DNA from: Planctomycetota bacterium
GTDB taxonomy: Bacteria > Planctomycetota > UBA1135 > GCA-002686595
DNA: 64,000 nucleotides
Reading direction: 5' to 3'
Assembly (NCBI GenBank): GCA_016779205.1
Contig: JADHOC010000006.1
Coordinates: 1 to 64,000 of the forward strand
Shown: one piece after another, positions 61,905 through 64,000 of the stretch
How the letters are laid out: each line of letters begins with the position of its first letter
Position numbering within the stretch: position 1 is the first letter of the stretch
Made by a program: the position numbers and the translations under genes
Notes under the pieces: model-generated
Told to the model about the DNA's origin: nothing
Database searches by the model: none
What the model saw: only the letters and a program-made list of their open reading frames with translations

Positions 61905-64000
61905 ATGCCGTCGCCCCGCTTCTTCCAGGTCACCTTCCCCGGGGTCCTCCTCTCGATCGCCGCCTCCTGCACGGGCGATGCACCCCCGGAGGCCTCGATC
62001 CGCCCGCTGGGATTCGGGCGCATCACTTTCGATGAGCTTCCGGCCCCCGTCGACGAGGCGGAGATCCTGGTGAGCCTCGGATGCGACGACCCCCCTCTCC
62101 CCTGGAAGGGGGTGGCCCGAGGTGGCGTGGAGCTCGGAGAGGTCCCTGCGCCGTCCCCGGGCTCGTCGCCGCTCAAGGGAATGGCCCTGACCGGGTGGAA
62201 GGAGACGAAGGCGATCGAGGGCCCGATCCCGCCGGCGAGCGCGGGGTTCAACGAGATCGTCGTGGAGGCCGCCGCGTCCGACGGGCCCCACGAGAAGGTC
62301 CAGCTGGTCCTCCTGAGGGACGGGCAGGCCGTCTACCGATCGCCGAGCGCCTCGCTCAGGGCCGACGGCGCCCTCGATCTGCTCGCGTTCCCGATCCCAG
62401 GCCAGCGGGCTCGCACCACCAGGGCCGACCAGTTTCGGGTCGAGTTCGCCGGGAACTGCACCACGGACATCGTTCACCGCGTCTCGTTCGTGCGGCAGCC
62501 CCTCTCTCGCTTCCTCGTGAAGGACGAGCCCTTCGGCTCGACGAGGCTGGCCGGGGACCTGCTCCGACGATCCGTGAGCGTCACGTCGTCGGGCCCGCGC
62601 ACGGCGGCCATCGTCCTCCGGGACGGCGAGACCTTGGACCTCCACCTGGCGGGCGACCCGGACTTCCACCCGAGGGGTGAGGCCTACCTGTTCGAGGTCA
62701 CGGTCACCGGGAGCGGACCGCCGGTCCGCCGCTCCGTGTCCGTGGAGCGGGACGAGTGGGCCGCGGTCTCCTTCCGTGCCTCGGAGGTCGGCGCCGGGCC
62801 CGCTCGACTCCGCGTCTCCATTGGGCCCGAGGAGGGCGAGGGCAGCGCCGTGGGTTTCATCGGCGAGGCGAGCATTCGCCGCCAGGGTCTGGCGGGCCCG
62901 ACCGTGGTGCTCATCACCTCGGACACCCACAGGGCCGACCACGTCGGGGTCTTCAATCCCGCCTCCCCCGTGGCCACGCCCCACCTCGACGCGCTCGCCG
63001 CGAGAGGCGTCGCCTTCGGTGACTGCCTCTCCTCGACGAACATCACCAAGCCAGCGCACATGGCGCTGATGACTGGCCTTCATCCGCTGGACATCGGCAT
63101 CCTCTCCAATCGATCACGGCTGGCGGCCACCGCCGACACCCTCGCGGAGCGCTTCGCCGCCGCGGGCTACCAGACGTTCGCGGTGACCAGCGCGTTCCTC
63201 CTGCTGGACCAACACAGCGGCCTGGGACAGGGCTTCGACCGCATGGAAGGGCCGTTGCGGCTCCAGCGCGACGGCGAGGTCTCCATCTCCCGGATGGTGG
63301 ACTGGATCGATGGCGCGGACGGTGCGCCGGTCTTCGCGTGGCTTCATCTCTTCGACGCCCACGAGCCCTACGGCCCGCCGGAGCCCTACGACCGAAGGTA
63401 CTACGAGGGCGACGAGCCGTTCGGTGAGCAGCCGCTGGGCCTGGACCAGCGGTTGATCCCCCACTGGCTGGAGGGCCTCCAGGACCTCGACTACCCCTAC
63501 GCCCAGTACCGCGCCGAGGTGGACTACCTCGACGGCGCCCTCGCCGAGCTGCTCGACCACCCGCGGGTGAGGAACGGGACCGTGGCCTTCACCGCGGACC
63601 ACGGGGAGTCCTTCGGGGAGCACGGCATCTGGTGGGGTCATGCGGGCCTCTACCCTGGCACCACCCGGGTCCCCCTGATCATGAGCTGGCCGGGGAGCCC
63701 GCAGGGGCTCCTCCTCGATGCCCCTGTGCAGCACCGGGACGTCGCCCATACGCTGCTGACCCTGAGCGACGTCGGGGCCGACAGCTTCCCGGGTCGCGAC
63801 CTCCGGCAGGCCATCGCGGATGAGCAGGTCGAGGAGCCCCGCTTCATGATCGGGGGCCACGGCTTCTCCGCGGCGGTCCGGTCCGGTGACTGGCTCTTCA
63901 CCATGGACCTGCGGCGCCATCACGAGGCGACGAGGGAGAAAGCCAGGTCCACGGGACAGTCCGAGCTCTTCAACCTCTCCATGGATCCGAGGTGCGAGGA
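61905..64000 (+). CDS. sulfatase-superfamily lipoprotein, 3' end beyond the window
   Basis: The frame from ATG 61905 is open to the window end (about 698 codons). A lipobox (LLSIAASC) follows MPSPRFFQVTFPG. The region of about 30-330 is beta-rich without a recognised family. A sulfatase/alkaline-phosphatase fold starts near 333: the metal ligand D340 in LITSDTHRADH, the nucleophile region NITKPAHMALMTGLHP, the downstream TADHGESFGEHG (D565, H566) and later MSWPGSPQG. The usual formylglycine Cys/Ser is replaced by Thr381 and the motif Arg by His (T-K-P-A-H). This matches the Thr-type subgroup (phosphoethanolamine/LTA-type transferases and relatives), so formylglycine-dependent sulfate-ester hydrolysis is unlikely. 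Substrate unknown. Confidence 0.85.
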   Translation, partial: MPSPRFFQVTFPGVLLSIAASCTGDAPPEASIRPLGFGRITFDELPAPVDEAEILVSLGCDDPPLPWKGVARGGVELGEVPAPSPGSSPLKGMALTGWKETKAIEGPIPPASAGFNEIVVEAAASDGPHEKVQLVLLRDGQAVYRSPSASLRADGALDLLAFPIPGQRARTTRADQFRVEFAGNCTTDIVHRVSFVRQPLSRFLVKDEPFGSTRLAGDLLRRSVSVTSSGPRTAAIVLRDGETLDLHLAGDPDFHPRGEAYLFEVTVTGSGPPVRRSVSVERDEWAAVSFRASEVGAGPARLRVSIGPEEGEGSAVGFIGEASIRRQGLAGPTVVLITSDTHRADHVGVFNPASPVATPHLDALAARGVAFGDCLSSTNITKPAHMALMTGLHPLDIGILSNRSRLAATADTLAERFAAAGYQTFAVTSAFLLLDQHSGLGQGFDRMEGPLRLQRDGEVSISRMVDWIDGADGAPVFAWLHLFDAHEPYGPPEPYDRRYYEGDEPFGEQPLGLDQRLIPHWLEGLQDLDYPYAQYRAEVDYLDGALAELLDHPRVRNGTVAFTADHGESFGEHGIWWGHAGLYPGTTRVPLIMSWPGSPQGLLLDAPVQHRDVAHTLLTLSDVGADSFPGRDLRQAIADEQVEEPRFMIGGHGFSAAVRSGDWLFTMDLRRHHEATREKARSTGQSELFNLSMDPRCE

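Overview
The window is a high-GC (roughly 70 % by eye) chromosomal segment from a Gram-negative bacterium. It carries lipoproteins with clear lipoboxes, a tripartite RND/MFP/OMF efflux system, signal peptidase I, many secreted proteins with carboxypeptidase-regulatory or propeller folds, a sulfatase-superfamily protein, and an ABC-2 permease fused to a CPBP protease. This set points to Planctomycetota or a neighbouring lineage. That is an inference from gene content; there is no rRNA in the window.

Positions 1-6200 are an accessory region of visibly lower GC. It holds at least three degraded copies of the 3' end of an IS91-like (rolling-circle) transposon, a fragment of an IS3-type integrase, inverted and direct repeats, and a cargo of unknown secreted proteins. 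One cargo gene encodes an HExxH protein interrupted by a single in-frame TAG codon. From 6200 to 8090 there are two small alpha/beta-barrel proteins, a 13-bp tandem repeat and a palindromic REP-like repeat that also occurs in the island.

From 8089 to 16861 (minus strand) lies a heavy-metal-type efflux operon (OMF, MFP lipoprotein, RND pump) joined by 1-nt TGATG overlaps and preceded by a HEAT-repeat/amidotransferase-like protein. The MFP contains a segment that looks like the pump's own PN1 porter subdomain. Next come a type III glutamine synthetase with an upstream inverted repeat and a strong terminator, tRNA-Met(CAU), cysteine dioxygenase, a ChrR-like cupin, a small orphan protein and a candidate structured small RNA. 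They are followed by a TraB/GumN-type protein.

Positions 23191-31549 (minus strand) read gltX, a FecR-like membrane protein, a YkuE-like phosphoesterase, an NHL-type propeller, a large carboxypeptidase-regulatory-domain protein and a secreted esterase. Divergently there is adenosine deaminase coupled to an esterase. After that come QueF with a multi-pass membrane protein, a DUF4863 cupin, an aspartoacylase-like hydrolase and a GCS2-CBS fusion.

Positions 40167-44672 encode a LytS/LytTR two-component pair followed by two exported proteins with Arg-Gly-Gly repeats, closed by a strong terminator. The right part carries an M1 peptidase, a cardiolipin-synthase-type PLD, an HDOD protein, an aldehyde dehydrogenase and signal peptidase I. 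It continues with an M24 peptidase / NatAB-like ABC exporter operon that uses TTG starts inside TTGA overlaps, a DMT transporter fused to a sialidase-like propeller, a tiny basic protein, an ApaH-like phosphatase coupled to a methyltransferase, and a truncated sulfatase-family lipoprotein with a Thr-type active site.

No CRISPR array or prophage was found, and no classical defence system was recognised. The most unusual items are the PN1-like insert in the MFP, the DMT-propeller fusion, the transposon-tail/secreted-cargo modules and the amber-interrupted metalloprotease.
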